Positions 55,015 through 64,000 of a stretch of DNA of 64,000 nucleotides are shown here, piece by piece. Origin of the DNA: Capra hircus. Taxonomy: Eukaryota; Chordata; Mammalia; Artiodactyla; Bovidae. Within the stretch, counting starts at the first letter, position 1; each line of letters starts with the position of its first letter. The position numbers and the translations under genes were made by a program. Under the pieces are notes generated by a model. It saw only the letters and a program-made list of their open reading frames with translations, searched no databases and was not told where the DNA came from. The stretch is from positions 31,941,550-32,005,549 of the forward strand of contig NC_030817.1 of assembly GCF_001704415.2 (NCBI RefSeq). The letters are read 5' to 3'.

Positions 55015-55497
55015 GTGGTAGAAAGAATAATGGCCCCCTAAAGACATCCAAGTCCAAATCCCCAGGACCCGTGAAATGTTACCTTATGTGGCTTAAGGGA
55101 TATTGTAGATTTAATTAAATTAAAGACCTTCCGATGGGGAGAGTATCTTGGATTATCTCAGTGGGCCCAATGGAATCACAAGGGTCCTTTATAAGTGAAA
55201 GAATGAAGTAACAGAGTCAGAGTCAGGAAGGAAATGTGATGACAACAGAAGCAGAGGTTGGAGTGATTTGAATAAGGGACCACGAGCCAAGGGCTGCAGA
55301 TGGTTTTAAAAGTTGGAAGAAGGCAAGGAAGTGGATTTTCCCCTAGAGTCTCAAGTAGGACTCAATTCTGCCAACTTCTTGATTTCAGTCCAGTGAAACC
55401 CATTTTGGACTCCTGCCCTCTAGAGTTATACCAAAATAAATGTCTTAAGACACTAAATTTGTGGTAATTGTTATAGCAGCAATAAAAAACTAAGACA
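55015..55497 (+). repeat. MaLR-type solo LTR
   Basis: GTAGAAAGAATAATGGCCCC, CCCAGGACCCGTGAAATGTT, CTTCCGATGGGGAGAGTATC, TTGGATTATCTCAGTGGGCCC, GAGCCAAGGGCTGCAGATGG, GATTTTCCCCTAGAGTCTC and GGTAATTGTTATAGCAGCAA form a nearly complete ancient LTR ending ATAAAAAACTAAGACACC. No internal region is attached. Confidence 0.8.
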
Positions 55498-55706
55498 CCT
55501 AATATCTTTCATTATTGTTTTCTTCATTTCTTTACTTCATAAATTTAGAACCCAGTAAGCCAAGTCCAATACTGGAGAAAATTTCAACAAACCTATTTAA
55601 CAAAGCATAAGAAAGCTGTAGCTCCAAATAAAAATCATAGATTCAAATAAAAGCAAGAGAAATATGGAATAATACCATAAGTTTTATGCTATACTAGCCT
55701 AGAACC

Positions 55707-55982
55707 CGGAGAAGACAATGGCATCCCACTCCAGTACTCTTGCCTGGAAAATGCCATGGATGAAGGAGCCTGGTAGGCTGCAGTCCAAGGGGTCACTAAG
55801 AGTCAGATACAACTGAGCAACTTCACTTTCACTTTTCACTTTCACGCATTGGAGAAGGAAATGGCAACCCACTCCAGTGTTCTTGCCTGGAGAATCCCAG
55901 AGACAGGGGAGCCTGGTGGGCTGCCGTCTATGGAGTCACACAGAGTTGGACATGACTGAAGCAACTTAGCAGTAGCAGCAGC
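55707..55982 (+). mobile_element. Bov-A2 SINE
   Basis: Two Bov-A units: CGGAGAAGACAATGGCATCC to ACAACTGAGCAACTTCACTT, and GGAGAAGGAAATGGCAACCC to CTGAAGCAACTTAGCAGTAG, with a (GCA)n tail. AGCCTAGAACC at 55696-55706 and AGCCTAAAACC at 55983-55993 are the target duplication. Confidence 0.95.
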
Positions 55983-55993
55983 AGCCTAAAACC

Positions 55994-56786
55994 ATCTTTT
56001 GTTAGTTGGTAATTCAATTTATTTATATATTTTCAACGTCTCTTATAGACTATGTTAAATCTACCACACTACCCCTAGCAAGGCTCTCTTCACAGAAATT
56101 TCTTCCACATATTACATGGAGGCCTGAACATTTTAAAGGCAATAAATTTAAAAGGTAAGGATTTCAAAAACTTTTATTTAGAAGTCATGATAGATCCCTT
56201 TGGGAATTCTCCTCTAATTTCCCTGATAATTTCCATCTATTTGGGAACTGCCCCTTGATCCACAGGGCCTAAATACAATCCTCCCTTCTAGCTGGTGTGA
56301 CATGGAATAAGGAAGGGCCAAGAAGAACTTTGGGCCCAAACTAGGCCAATTATTTCCCCTGGGAATCTAGAATTTGAACTGTGAGATTCAGAATCTGGGA
56401 ATTGGAAACAGATTCCAATTCCAGTTCCTTTCATTTCAGAAATTTAGGAAGACTGTGATTAATATTCACAGCTGAATGTTAAAATTTCTTAGGCCTGGTT
56501 GTTAAACTCTTACTTGGATTCTGTAAGATACTCCACATAGCAAAATATTTGTGTAAATAGCCCCTGTTCTCACCCCTCTCTGGACCAGTGTGATCTTTAG
56601 TTCTTCCAGTGGTGATGTTCCCTATCTCATGAATCTGGGATGACCTTATGACCTGCATTGAATAATGGGATGTGGTCAAAATGATGTGTAAGTTTCCCTT
56701 CTGTCTGTCTCTCTCTCCCTGTCTGTGTCTCTTTTCTCTTCTCTGCTTCCTATGAGAACAAGTTCAGTGTCGCCTTTACGATAATC
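55994..56786. other. Non-repetitive stretch
   Basis: Nothing recognised. A CT-rich run (CTGTCTGTCTCTCTCTCCCT) lies near 56701-56735. Confidence 0.35.
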
Positions 56787-56797
56787 AGAGACATGCT

Positions 56798-57073
56798 GCT
56801 GCTGCTGCTGCCAAGTCGCTTCAGTCGTGTCCGACTCTGTGCGACCCCATAGACGGCAGCCCACCAGGCTCCCCCGTCCCTGGGATTCTCCAGGCAAGAA
56901 CACTGGAGTGGGTTGCCATTTCCTCCTCCAGTGCATGAAGGTGAAAAGAGAAAGTGAAGTCACTCAGTTGTGCCCAACTCTTAGCGACCCCATGGACCAC
57001 AGCCTACCAGGCTCCTCCACCCATGGGATTTTCCAGGCACGAGTACTGGAGTGGGGTGCCATTGCCTTCTCCG
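56798..57073 (-). mobile_element. Bov-A2 SINE
   Basis: Antisense Bov-A2: (GCT)n tail, CCAAGTCGCTTCAGTCGTGT, CCATAGACGGCAGCCCACCA, a linker, and GGGGTGCCATTGCCTTCTCC. AGAGACATGCT is duplicated perfectly at 56787-56797 and 57074-57084. It keeps many CpG sites (CGTGTCCGAC, GCGACCCC), so it is probably younger than most SINEs here. Confidence 0.96.
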
Positions 57074-57084
57074 AGAGACATGCT

Positions 57085-57364
57085 ACCTACCCATTTATTA
57101 CCTTAGTCCCAGAGAAGAAGCAGTCAGCCACATGTGGGTGAGGCATTGAAACTATTCCAGTTCCACCAGCCTCTACTGGATCTGCCATCTGATCACAATG
57201 CATAAGCAAACCTAGACAAATCAGCCAAGCCTGGCCCAGAGCAGCAGATCCATCCATAGGACTCACAGGTGCACAAGCAATAATATGTTCATGCTTTAAT
57301 TTAATTTATCATGAAGCAATGTCTAATGGATATATCCTAATTTTCTTGCATGTTCTTGTATTTA
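57085..57364. other. Unassigned spacer
   Basis: Nothing recognised. Confidence 0.3.
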
Positions 57365-58505
57365 TTTCAAGAAATATTTGTTGAGTTTCTAATAAACACC
57401 AGATAAGTTCTTATGTTAAGAATACAAGGTTACTGTAAAACAAAGCCCCCACTTTCAAAAAGCTAGTACTCAAGTAAGCATTGTATAGGAGATGAGAAGA
57501 CAGACAATAAATAACCGGAGAGTAAAACTATGGCATAACAAATGGAAAAGAATAAAACAGGATTAGGAAAACAGGGGATGTGTTCTTGGGAGAAGAAATT
57601 GGATTCTTATAAAGAATACAGAGGGAAGGTATCTCTCCAATGTGACGCTTGAGCAGACACCTGAGTGTACTGAGAGTGTATGTTAGTCACTCAGTCGTGG
57701 CCAACTCTTTGTGATACCATGAACTGTAGTCCACCAGACTCTTCTGCTTATGAACTTCTCCAGGCAAGGATACAATAGTGGGTTGCCATTTCCTCCTCCA
57801 GAGGATCTTTCCGAACTAGGGATCAAAGCCAAGTTTCTTGCATTGCAGGCAGATTCTTTACCATCTGAGCCACCAGAGGGGACAGCAAACACACAGGCCC
57901 TAAGGAGGAGAGAGAAACAGGATTTGTGTTTCCCAAGCAGAGAGGTGAGGAAGAGAAGAGCCAGAGGAGAGGTCACAGCAGTGACTAAGGTCAGACCTTG
58001 GGAAGCTCGAGTACAATGACAGGGACCTTGGCTTTTACTTTGAACAAGATAGGAAACAAAGAGCTTTGATCCAAGTAGTTAAGGGAAAGGGATCACATTT
58101 TAGAATGCTCACCCTGGATATAATGTGAACAAACTCTACAGGGATAAGTCGGGAGTCACCCGTCTGATAACTGGAGGGACAGGCAACAGAAATGGGGGGA
58201 AGGGGAAGTTTTAGAGAATCTGGCGTTTGGTTTTGGATGTGCTAAGCTGGATAGTGTTTTCAGACAGCCTTAAAAATAACATCAAGTAGATAGTTGGCCG
58301 TATAAACATGGAGCTGCAGTCAGAGACACGAATTTAGGAGAGGTTTGTGTATAGTTGGACTTGAATGATTGTGAGTCTCTGAGAAATCCTCTAGGGAGCA
58401 TAGATAGAGAAGAGAAGAGCTCTGGGGCTCTCTAATGATTAATCCAGGGAGATAGGAAGAACCAGTAAGAGCTGAGAAGGGAGACCAGCCAGGTACAAAC
58501 AGAAC
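57365..58505 (+). repeat. Ancient mammalian interspersed repeat, family unresolved, interrupted by a Bov-tA
   Basis: TACTCAAGTAAGCATTGTAT, AGACAGACAATAAATAACCG, TGTGACGCTTGAGCAGACACC, then after the SINE ATCACATTTTAGAATGCTCA, TTGGTTTTGGATGTGCTAAG, AAGTAGATAGTTGGCCGTAT and CATAGATAGAGAAGAGAAGA follow the order of a long, very common mammalian repeat. It is the longest of three relics of this type in the window. Confidence 0.5.
57675..57885 (-). mobile_element. Bov-tA SINE
   Basis: Antisense Bov-tA from GTGTATGTTAGTCACTCAGTC through GTGGGTTGCCATTTCCTCCT to TTTACCATCTGAGCCACCAG. Diverged; the target duplication is not clear. Confidence 0.92.
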
Positions 58506-59829
58506 CAAGTGGGGTTTCTACCAATCAGCTCCTTTCTTTTCTCTTCAACCTAGCTTAAGCTGGTTTCTGTTTTTTAATGTAATAGGATAATATACGGAGA
58601 TTTTAAGCAGAGGTTTTCCTTTCTGAAAAGGACCCGTGTTGCCTCTCAGCTCTCCAAGGCCTGGATCCACAACATTCACGGCTGCATGAGGAGGGCAGAC
58701 ACAGAGACAAAGACTTCCACTGACGTACTGTTTTTATTTTTTTAAAGTCGTGGCAGGCATAAAACCAAAACCATAAAACACTTTTTATTTTTGAAAGCTA
58801 AGAGTATAAGAGAGAGGGTGTTGGGTTTTGATTTCCAAAGGGCTGAATGGAAGAGTGAGCCAGAGCCTGAAATAGAGCACAGAGCCACGGAGGAAATCAT
58901 GCAGGATAGGGGATAACTACAATTTCTCACCCCACAGGAGGGAGATAAGATCCTTCCTGGGCAGCAGGGGAGCTGGAGGGAGAAATCAGGAGCATCTAGA
59001 TGCTGGTGAGAAGCTTTCCTGCCTGCTCTTCATCTGCATCTCCACCCCCACCCCTCGACCAGGGTGGAAAGCCCTGCTGGGTGTGGGGCCAGGACATCAG
59101 GTTGGAAAATCCTCTGCTAAAGGGCTTGGCTCCCAACTTCCCATCCTGAGTGCTAAAGGCACTAACTCACAATGCATCTCACACTAATTCGGGAGAGTGA
59201 CGGTTGAGTGCACCTGGTGGGTCTGAGTATTTAGGCAGAGAGAGCCCGGTCCAGTAGACACCTTCCCTCTGAATTCTGCAAAGCCCAGATAAGAGTCAAG
59301 GTTTCCTCATGAGCCAAGAGGGGATGTAGAAGGTGCCTGCAGGTTGAGGGCCTGCAGTCCTTCCAAGGAGTTGCCAAGGCCATAGGCAAGGTCCCAAAGG
59401 TAGAGAGCTCAAAATTCTGATCTAGTTAGAAGCCTCTGCTAAAGTTCAAGAAGTGGAAGCAACAGTGAGACCCACAGGAGGCCACTGTGCATTGACCCCG
59501 TGGGTTACAGAGAAATTCCGTTATATCTGAGCTGTGGCAACAACCTTTTTTTTTTTTTAAAGCAGTTATATTTGCAATGGAGAGATCTCTGCTTAATCTA
59601 GACATCAGACTTTTAGATGAACATGCTGTATTACTTAGTCAACAACTGTAAATTCTATTGAAAACATTTGGGTGACATTTTTATCACTATTAATATGGGC
59701 AGTCCCCAATTGGTCATTTGAAATTTATTCCATCATATAAGTGGTGTTATAAATAGTGGCTAGCTTCCCATATTAGCTCAGTAAGTGTAGGTAATCTATA
59801 ATTGAGTTACGACAGTCTAGTTGGCGCCA
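58506..59829. other. Non-repetitive stretch, GC-richer in the middle
   Basis: Nothing recognised. The 58900-59470 part is moderately GC-rich with few CpG. A T-run lies at about 59546-59558. Confidence 0.35.
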
Positions 59830-59995
59830 GAGTAGTACAGTGAAGTGTTTTCAATCCCTAGCATAGCCTGCTCACAATAGATCTTCAACTACATGCTTAG
59901 CTTTTCTAGGCATCAGTTTCCTTATATGCAAAACGGGGATAATATCTTTCCTCATAGGTTTGTTGTAAGAATTAGTAACAATTTCCAGAAGGCAC
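59830..59995 (+). repeat. MIR SINE
   Basis: TACAGTGAAGTGTTTTCAAT, TAGGCATCAGTTTCCTTATA, TGCAAAACGGGGATAATATC and CATAGGTTTGTTGTAAGAAT follow MIR. Confidence 0.85.
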
Positions 59996-60039
59996 CCAAA
60001 TTTTCAGTGTAACTGATCTTGGCTCAGGGTTAGAAATGG

Positions 60040-60870
60040 ATCACAAGCTGAAATCAAGATTGCCAGGAGAAATATAAACAACCTCAGATATGCAGATGAT
60101 ACCACTCTAATAGCAGAAAGTGAAGAGGTATTAAAGAGTCTCTTGATGAGGGTGAAAGAGGAGAGTGAAAAAAAGCTAGTTTAATACTCAACATGCCAAA
60201 AACTAACATCATGGCATCCGGTTCTATCACTTCATGGCAAGGCAAATGGATGGGGAAAAAATGTAAACAGTGACAGATTTTATTTTCTTGGGCTCCACAA
60301 TCATTGCGGACTGTGACCACAGCCATGAAATTAAAAAACACTTGCTCCTTGGAAGAATCGCTATGACAAAACTAGACAGCATATTAAAAAGCAGAGACAT
60401 CACTTTACTGACAAAGGTCCATAAAGTCAATGTTATGGTTTTTCCAGCAGTCATGTATGGATGTGAGAGTTGGCCCATAAAGAAGCCTGAGCACCAAAGA
60501 ATTGATGCTTTTGAACTGTGGTGTTGGAGAAGACTTTAAGAGTCCTCTGGACAGCAAGGAGATAAAACCAGTCAATCCAAAAGGAAATCAACCCTGAATA
60601 TTAATCGGAAGGACTGATGCTGAAGCTCCAGTACTTTGGCCACCTGATGTGAAGAACTGACTCATTGGAAAAGACCCTGATGCTGGGAAAGATTGAAGGC
60701 AGGAGGAGAAGGGGACGACAGAGGATGAGATGTTTGGATGGCATCACTGACTCAATGGACATGAGTTTGAGCAAACTGCAGGAGATAGTGAAGGACAGGG
60801 AAACCTGGCCTGCTGCAGTCCATCGGGTTGCAGAGTGAGACATGACTTAGTGATTGAACAACAACAAAAG
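60040..60870 (+). mobile_element. BovB LINE, 5'-truncated, includes YADD-coding segment
   Basis: Starts TCACAAGCTGAAATCAAGAT, just upstream of the reverse transcriptase active site. TCAGATATGCAGATGATACC at 60085-60104 still encodes RYADDT. It continues through the C-terminal region, with a short open frame at 60270-60539 (TDFIFLGSTIIADCDHSHEI...), to the 3' end and an (AAC)n tail at about 60860-60870. Several indels break the frame. The AAAGATTGAAGGCAGG sequence and the tail type mark the older group. Confidence 0.93.
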
Positions 60871-60888
60871 TTAAATGCAGTCATAAAG

Positions 60889-61077
60889 TGAAGTGAAAGT
60901 TGCTCAGTTGTGTCCGACTCTTTGCGACCCCATGGACTCATTCATGGAATTCTCCAGGCAAGAATACTGGAGTGGGTAGCCTTTCCCTTCTCCAGGGGAT
61001 CTTCCCAACCCAGGGATCGAACCCAAGTCTCCCGCATTGCAGGCGGATTCTCTACCAGCTGAGCCACAAGGGAAGCA
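60889..61077 (-). mobile_element. Bov-tA SINE with a short internal deletion
   Basis: Antisense Bov-tA: TGAAGTGAAAGTTGCTCAGT, AATACTGGAGTGGGTAGCCT, CCAGGGATCGAACCCAAGTC and CCAGCTGAGCCACAAGGGAAG. CAGTCATAAAG at 60878-60888 and CAATCATAAAG at 61078-61088 are the target duplication. About 20 bases (after CCCATGGACT) are missing compared with other copies. Confidence 0.95.
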
Positions 61078-61088
61078 CAATCATAAAG

Positions 61089-61300
61089 GTGGGACCCTAA
61101 TTGGAGTCTCTTTCTCTCTGGACTTGTGCCCACTCAGGAAAAGCCATGTGAGCACACAGCAAGAAGGTGGCTAACTGCAAGCCAGAAAGAGAGCTCTTGT
61201 CAGAAACTGACCATGCTGTCCCCTTGCTCTTAAACTCCTGTCTCCAGAACACTGTGTCTAAGTCATGGATAATTTTTCATAACAGCCTGAGCAGACTAAC
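61089..61300 (+). repeat. MaLR (MST/MLT1)-type LTR fragment
   Basis: GCCATGTGAGCACACAGCAA, GAAGGTGGCTAACTGCAAGC, AGAAAGAGAGCTCTTGTCAG, AACTGACCATGCTGTCCCCT and CAGCCTGAGCAGACTAACAC follow the second half of a MaLR LTR. The 5' half is missing. Confidence 0.75.
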
Positions 61301-63073
61301 ACAGTTCCCTCCTCTGAGATCTGAGCTTCCAGCCCTATGGGGCCCCTTCTTTACTTTCTCCAGACTCAGAAACAGTCGCTATTTTCATCAGTTGCCAGCT
61401 TTCTGATAATTTGTGTTCTATTTTTACCTTTTCAGTTCTTCAATATTTAGCCAATTCTTCATGATAAGGTTTTTTGTTTGGTTGGTTTGGATTTTGGTTT
61501 TTTGGTTTCTTTTAAAATTCATAAGTGGTGGTGGTTTCTGACGGTCGACTAGACCTTGGTACAACACGAGCAGGTGTGGGATTCTCCCGGGTGTGGCTAC
61601 AGACTTGTTAGCAGAAGTGTCCATCTATGTACTTTTCCCCACTCTCATCTACCCCCAAACATTCTACCAAACTCCACCTGCCACTTCACACCTCTGCTCA
61701 CTGCTCGTCTGCACTTTTACTTCTGAAAGGTCCTGGGTCTATACTCTTCCTCCCTCTTTATCCAGCTGGAGGATGTACCTGGGTTTTGGTTCCCTTCCTT
61801 CACAGAACACCATTTTTTACATTCTTATCTTAGAATTGGGCTGCACCACTTCCCTAAACCTAGGCCCAGCATTCCATGTTTTTCGGGATGGGATAAGGGT
61901 CATAACCTAAAATTACACACCCAAACCAACTCCCTTAATCGAGCTGTTTTTTTTTTTTTCCAAAGTTTTAGAACTTTCTAATTTTATAGCCTACAAGTTC
62001 TCCAAATAGTTCCAGCTTGTTTTCCTGATGGCAGCAAAGGGAATTCCACAGAGTAGGTGAGGCACTTAAGTGAAAAAAATAATTACTTTGTTAGTGAGGC
62101 AGGCATTTTAGTTTGGGGGCAAACTGAAATAACATTGCACTTAGCTGTGCATTTAAAGAATAATATGCAAGCTATACCTCAGTTTCACACATCTTCAGGT
62201 TGCTTTTGCATACTCAAGATTTGTTTTTCTGTAACATATTTTTAATGTTATATTTAAATTGCTTGTATGTTTTCATTTATTGGATGCACTGGAACAATAC
62301 AGACTTTTTGGAGAGTTTATCTTTCCTTTCACAGCAATATCCTTCTTTCTATTATCTCTGTTTCTGTCCTTAGGCTATCTGGTTTAGTTTAACAGACTTT
62401 CCTTTACCTAGCACCATAAATCCCACAAGCACTGAAAAATGCTAGGGAACAAATATAAAGCACTCTCTTAAAGTACCCTCTTATCAAGTTATCTTGTAGA
62501 AGATAATAACATTTTTAGGTCCTATTCATGTCAAGAATCTTGTTTGCCAGAAAAATACTTCTTGTAAACCTGTTTTTATAGCCTTAGGCATGGGGGAGGA
62601 AGAAGGTTGGAGAACCATTCTCGGATATAAATTCCCTTGCTTTCTATTTGGCTGAAGAAAATGAAAATTCTCACCTACGTTCTAACATGAAAAGCTAAAC
62701 TCCAATAGGCAGACATTTTCAAAATACCTAGGAAGCCTCAGGACAAATAATGATCACAAGGATTCAACACAGTGATCATTGTAGCCTCTGCTAATTTCTG
62801 CTCTTCCATGCTTCTTGGGATACCTGGCATTTATACCACTGGGGTGGGGGCTGTAATTTTTTAAACCAAAGTACAAAACATACTATCAAATCAGTCTAAA
62901 ATGTTCTCATGTATATATCTGGGGACAATAGGGAAATAACAATAGACAGGCTGTCGCAAGAAACTGCAGTATGGCTGCTCTATCCACACCAGATGTGCAA
63001 AACCTACCAGCAAACCAACAGAGGATTTGCGGAAGTGTTGTCCTGTCTTAAATGCACAAGGTTGGCATACTTC
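61301..63073. other. Non-repetitive, largely AT-rich stretch
   Basis: No gene was recognised. AATGATCAC (62749-62757) and GTGATCATT (62772-62780) form a 9-bp inverted repeat. T-runs lie near 61946-61960. The 105-codon frame at 61593-61910 has no domain. Confidence 0.4.
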
Positions 63074-63288
63074 TTCTATAAGGGGCTAGAGAGCAAATAT
63101 CTTAGGCTTTGTGGACCACATGGTCTCTGTTTCAACCACTCAATTCAGTTGTTGTATGACAAAAGGAGTCACAGATAGTGTGTAAACAAACCAGCCTGAC
63201 CACGGTTGATATCACTTTTTTTTTTTAACAGAACAGGAAGAGGGTCATTTTGGCCCATGGATCATAGTTTGCCAATTCCTGTTTGAGA
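63074..63288 (-). repeat. hAT DNA transposon relic, antisense copy
   Basis: TTCTATAAGGGGCTAGAGAG, CAAATATCTTAGGCTTTGTG, GACCACATGGTCTCTGTTTC, TTTTGGCCCATGGATCATAG and TTTGCCAATTCCTG are the reverse complement of the family seen at 37857-38056. Confidence 0.8.
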
Positions 63289-63386
63289 GTGTCCAACAAA
63301 ACTCTTTTCTATAGAAACAAACATGCCACCAAAAATCTCTACTCCACTTTCTTAGTATTCCATGAAACAACCTACACAAACATGCA

Positions 63387-63586
63387 AAGGTAGCTCAGTG
63401 GTAAAGAATCTGCCTGCCAATGCAGGAGATGCAAGAGACACAGGTTCGATTCCTGGGTTGGGATGATCCTCTGGAGGAGGGCATGGCAAACCACTCCAGT
63501 ATTCTTGCCTGGAAAACTTCACGGACAGAGGAGCTTGGCCAGCTGCAGCTCCTGGGGTCTCAAAAAGTCAGACACAAGTGAGTGAC
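63387..63586 (+). mobile_element. Bov-tA SINE with a well-kept pol III B box
   Basis: GGTAGCTCAGTGGTAAAGAAT gives an A-box-like TAGCTCAGTGG. GGTTCGATTCC at 63443-63453 is an exact fit to the pol III B-box consensus GGTTCGANTCC. The body runs GGATGATCCTCTGGAGGAGG to CACAAGTGAGTGACAACATG. AACATGCA is duplicated at 63379-63386 and 63587-63594. The first 10 or so bases of the tRNA-like head are missing. Confidence 0.94.
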
Positions 63587-63594
63587 AACATGCA

Positions 63595-64000
63595 CATGTA
63601 CCTGTAAAAACACACAAAAATGTTGTCCTTTTTCTTTCACCTTTCTGAAACGGGGCAGTGAATTTTCACTCTCATAGAAAAAGGCATTTAGTACCATTTT
63701 GTCATTTCCTGTTTGCTACATGCAAGACATTGTAACTAACAGAATCATTTATGGGCAAAGCCTGGGTTCTAAGTTAACCTCTTCCAAAAGGATAAGTGTA
63801 AGAGCATTCCAGGCCATTATAAACCAAATAACCCAGTAAGGACAGGTGAAGGCTAATGCCTTTAATGGCACTCAGGAAAATCATTCAGCCAAGACAAACA
63901 GAGATGGCTGTCAGTGCTATGTTGACGAACTGGTGGGTGGTGTATTAGACAGGAAGTGAGTGAGAGGAATATTTGGAAGAGCAATAGAGGATGAAATTCT
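63595..64000. other. Non-repetitive stretch to the window end
   Basis: Nothing recognised. Confidence 0.3.

Noticed and set aside
22600..61300. Intact endogenous retrovirus
   Set aside because: The MaLR-type sequences are solo or partial LTRs without gag, pol or env sequence between paired LTRs.
31693..63586. tRNA genes suggested by A/B-box-like motifs
   Set aside because: All such motifs found lie in the tRNA-derived heads of Bov-tA SINEs; none folds into a full cloverleaf with acceptor stem in context.

Overview
This window is intergenic or deep-intronic DNA from a ruminant, most likely a bovid such as cattle, buffalo, sheep or goat. The evidence is the repeat content: BovB LINEs of the RTE clade and their short 3' ends, Bov-tA and Bov-A2 SINEs, and cetartiodactyl L1 3' ends, all on a background of older mammal-wide repeats (MIR, L2, L1M, MaLR/MLT1-type LTRs, hAT elements). 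I found no exon, host protein-coding gene, tRNA/rRNA gene, CRISPR array or bacterial-type operon. Every long open frame that I could recognise belongs to a retrotransposon or is antisense to one.

Layout. 0-9 kb: AT-rich DNA with MIR, L2 and L1M relics, one BovB 3' end (2.13-2.73 kb) and one Bov-A2 (6.18 kb). 9-13 kb: two L1 3' ends flanking a BovB (9.98-10.81 kb). 14.7-18.5 kb: an old composite, an L1-type 5' leader running into a BovB body, with two younger BovB 3' ends inserted in antisense and most of the endonuclease region deleted. 20-25.3 kb: short BovB tails, an L1 3' end, an MLT1-type LTR, and an L1M carrying a 52-bp BovB insertion. 25.35-25.44 kb: an unexplained near-perfect hairpin. 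26.6-29.3 kb: the best-preserved BovB (antisense), with a second BovB nested in it and an 8-bp target-site duplication around the whole. 31-43 kb: few young repeats, several ancient ones. 43.6-47.3 kb: a dense cluster of SINEs plus a BovB with an inverted 5' end inside an MLT1-type LTR. 48-55 kb: L1M relics and a moderately GC- and CpG-richer non-repetitive stretch (about 50.5-52.3 kb). 55-64 kb: MaLR-type LTRs, an inverted Bov-A2 pair, a second partial BovB (60.0-60.9 kb), a hAT relic and a Bov-tA with a good pol III B box.

How the parts relate. BovB supplies the reverse transcriptase, and its 3' end shares sequence with the Bov-A unit of the SINEs, which are thought to use BovB machinery. 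Many insertions keep target-site duplications that can be read directly, so the order of events can be reconstructed: MIR, L2, L1M and MLT1 are oldest, then BovB copies with (AAC)n-type tails, then BovB copies with (GAACT)n-type tails and the SINEs. No new gene system was found. The most notable items are the 25.35-kb hairpin, the L1-leader/BovB composite, the BovB 5' inversion at 44.3-44.8 kb and the BovB-in-BovB nest at 26.6-29.3 kb. Family names come from memory of repeat consensuses; no database search was run. Boundaries without a stated duplication are good to about 5-30 bp.
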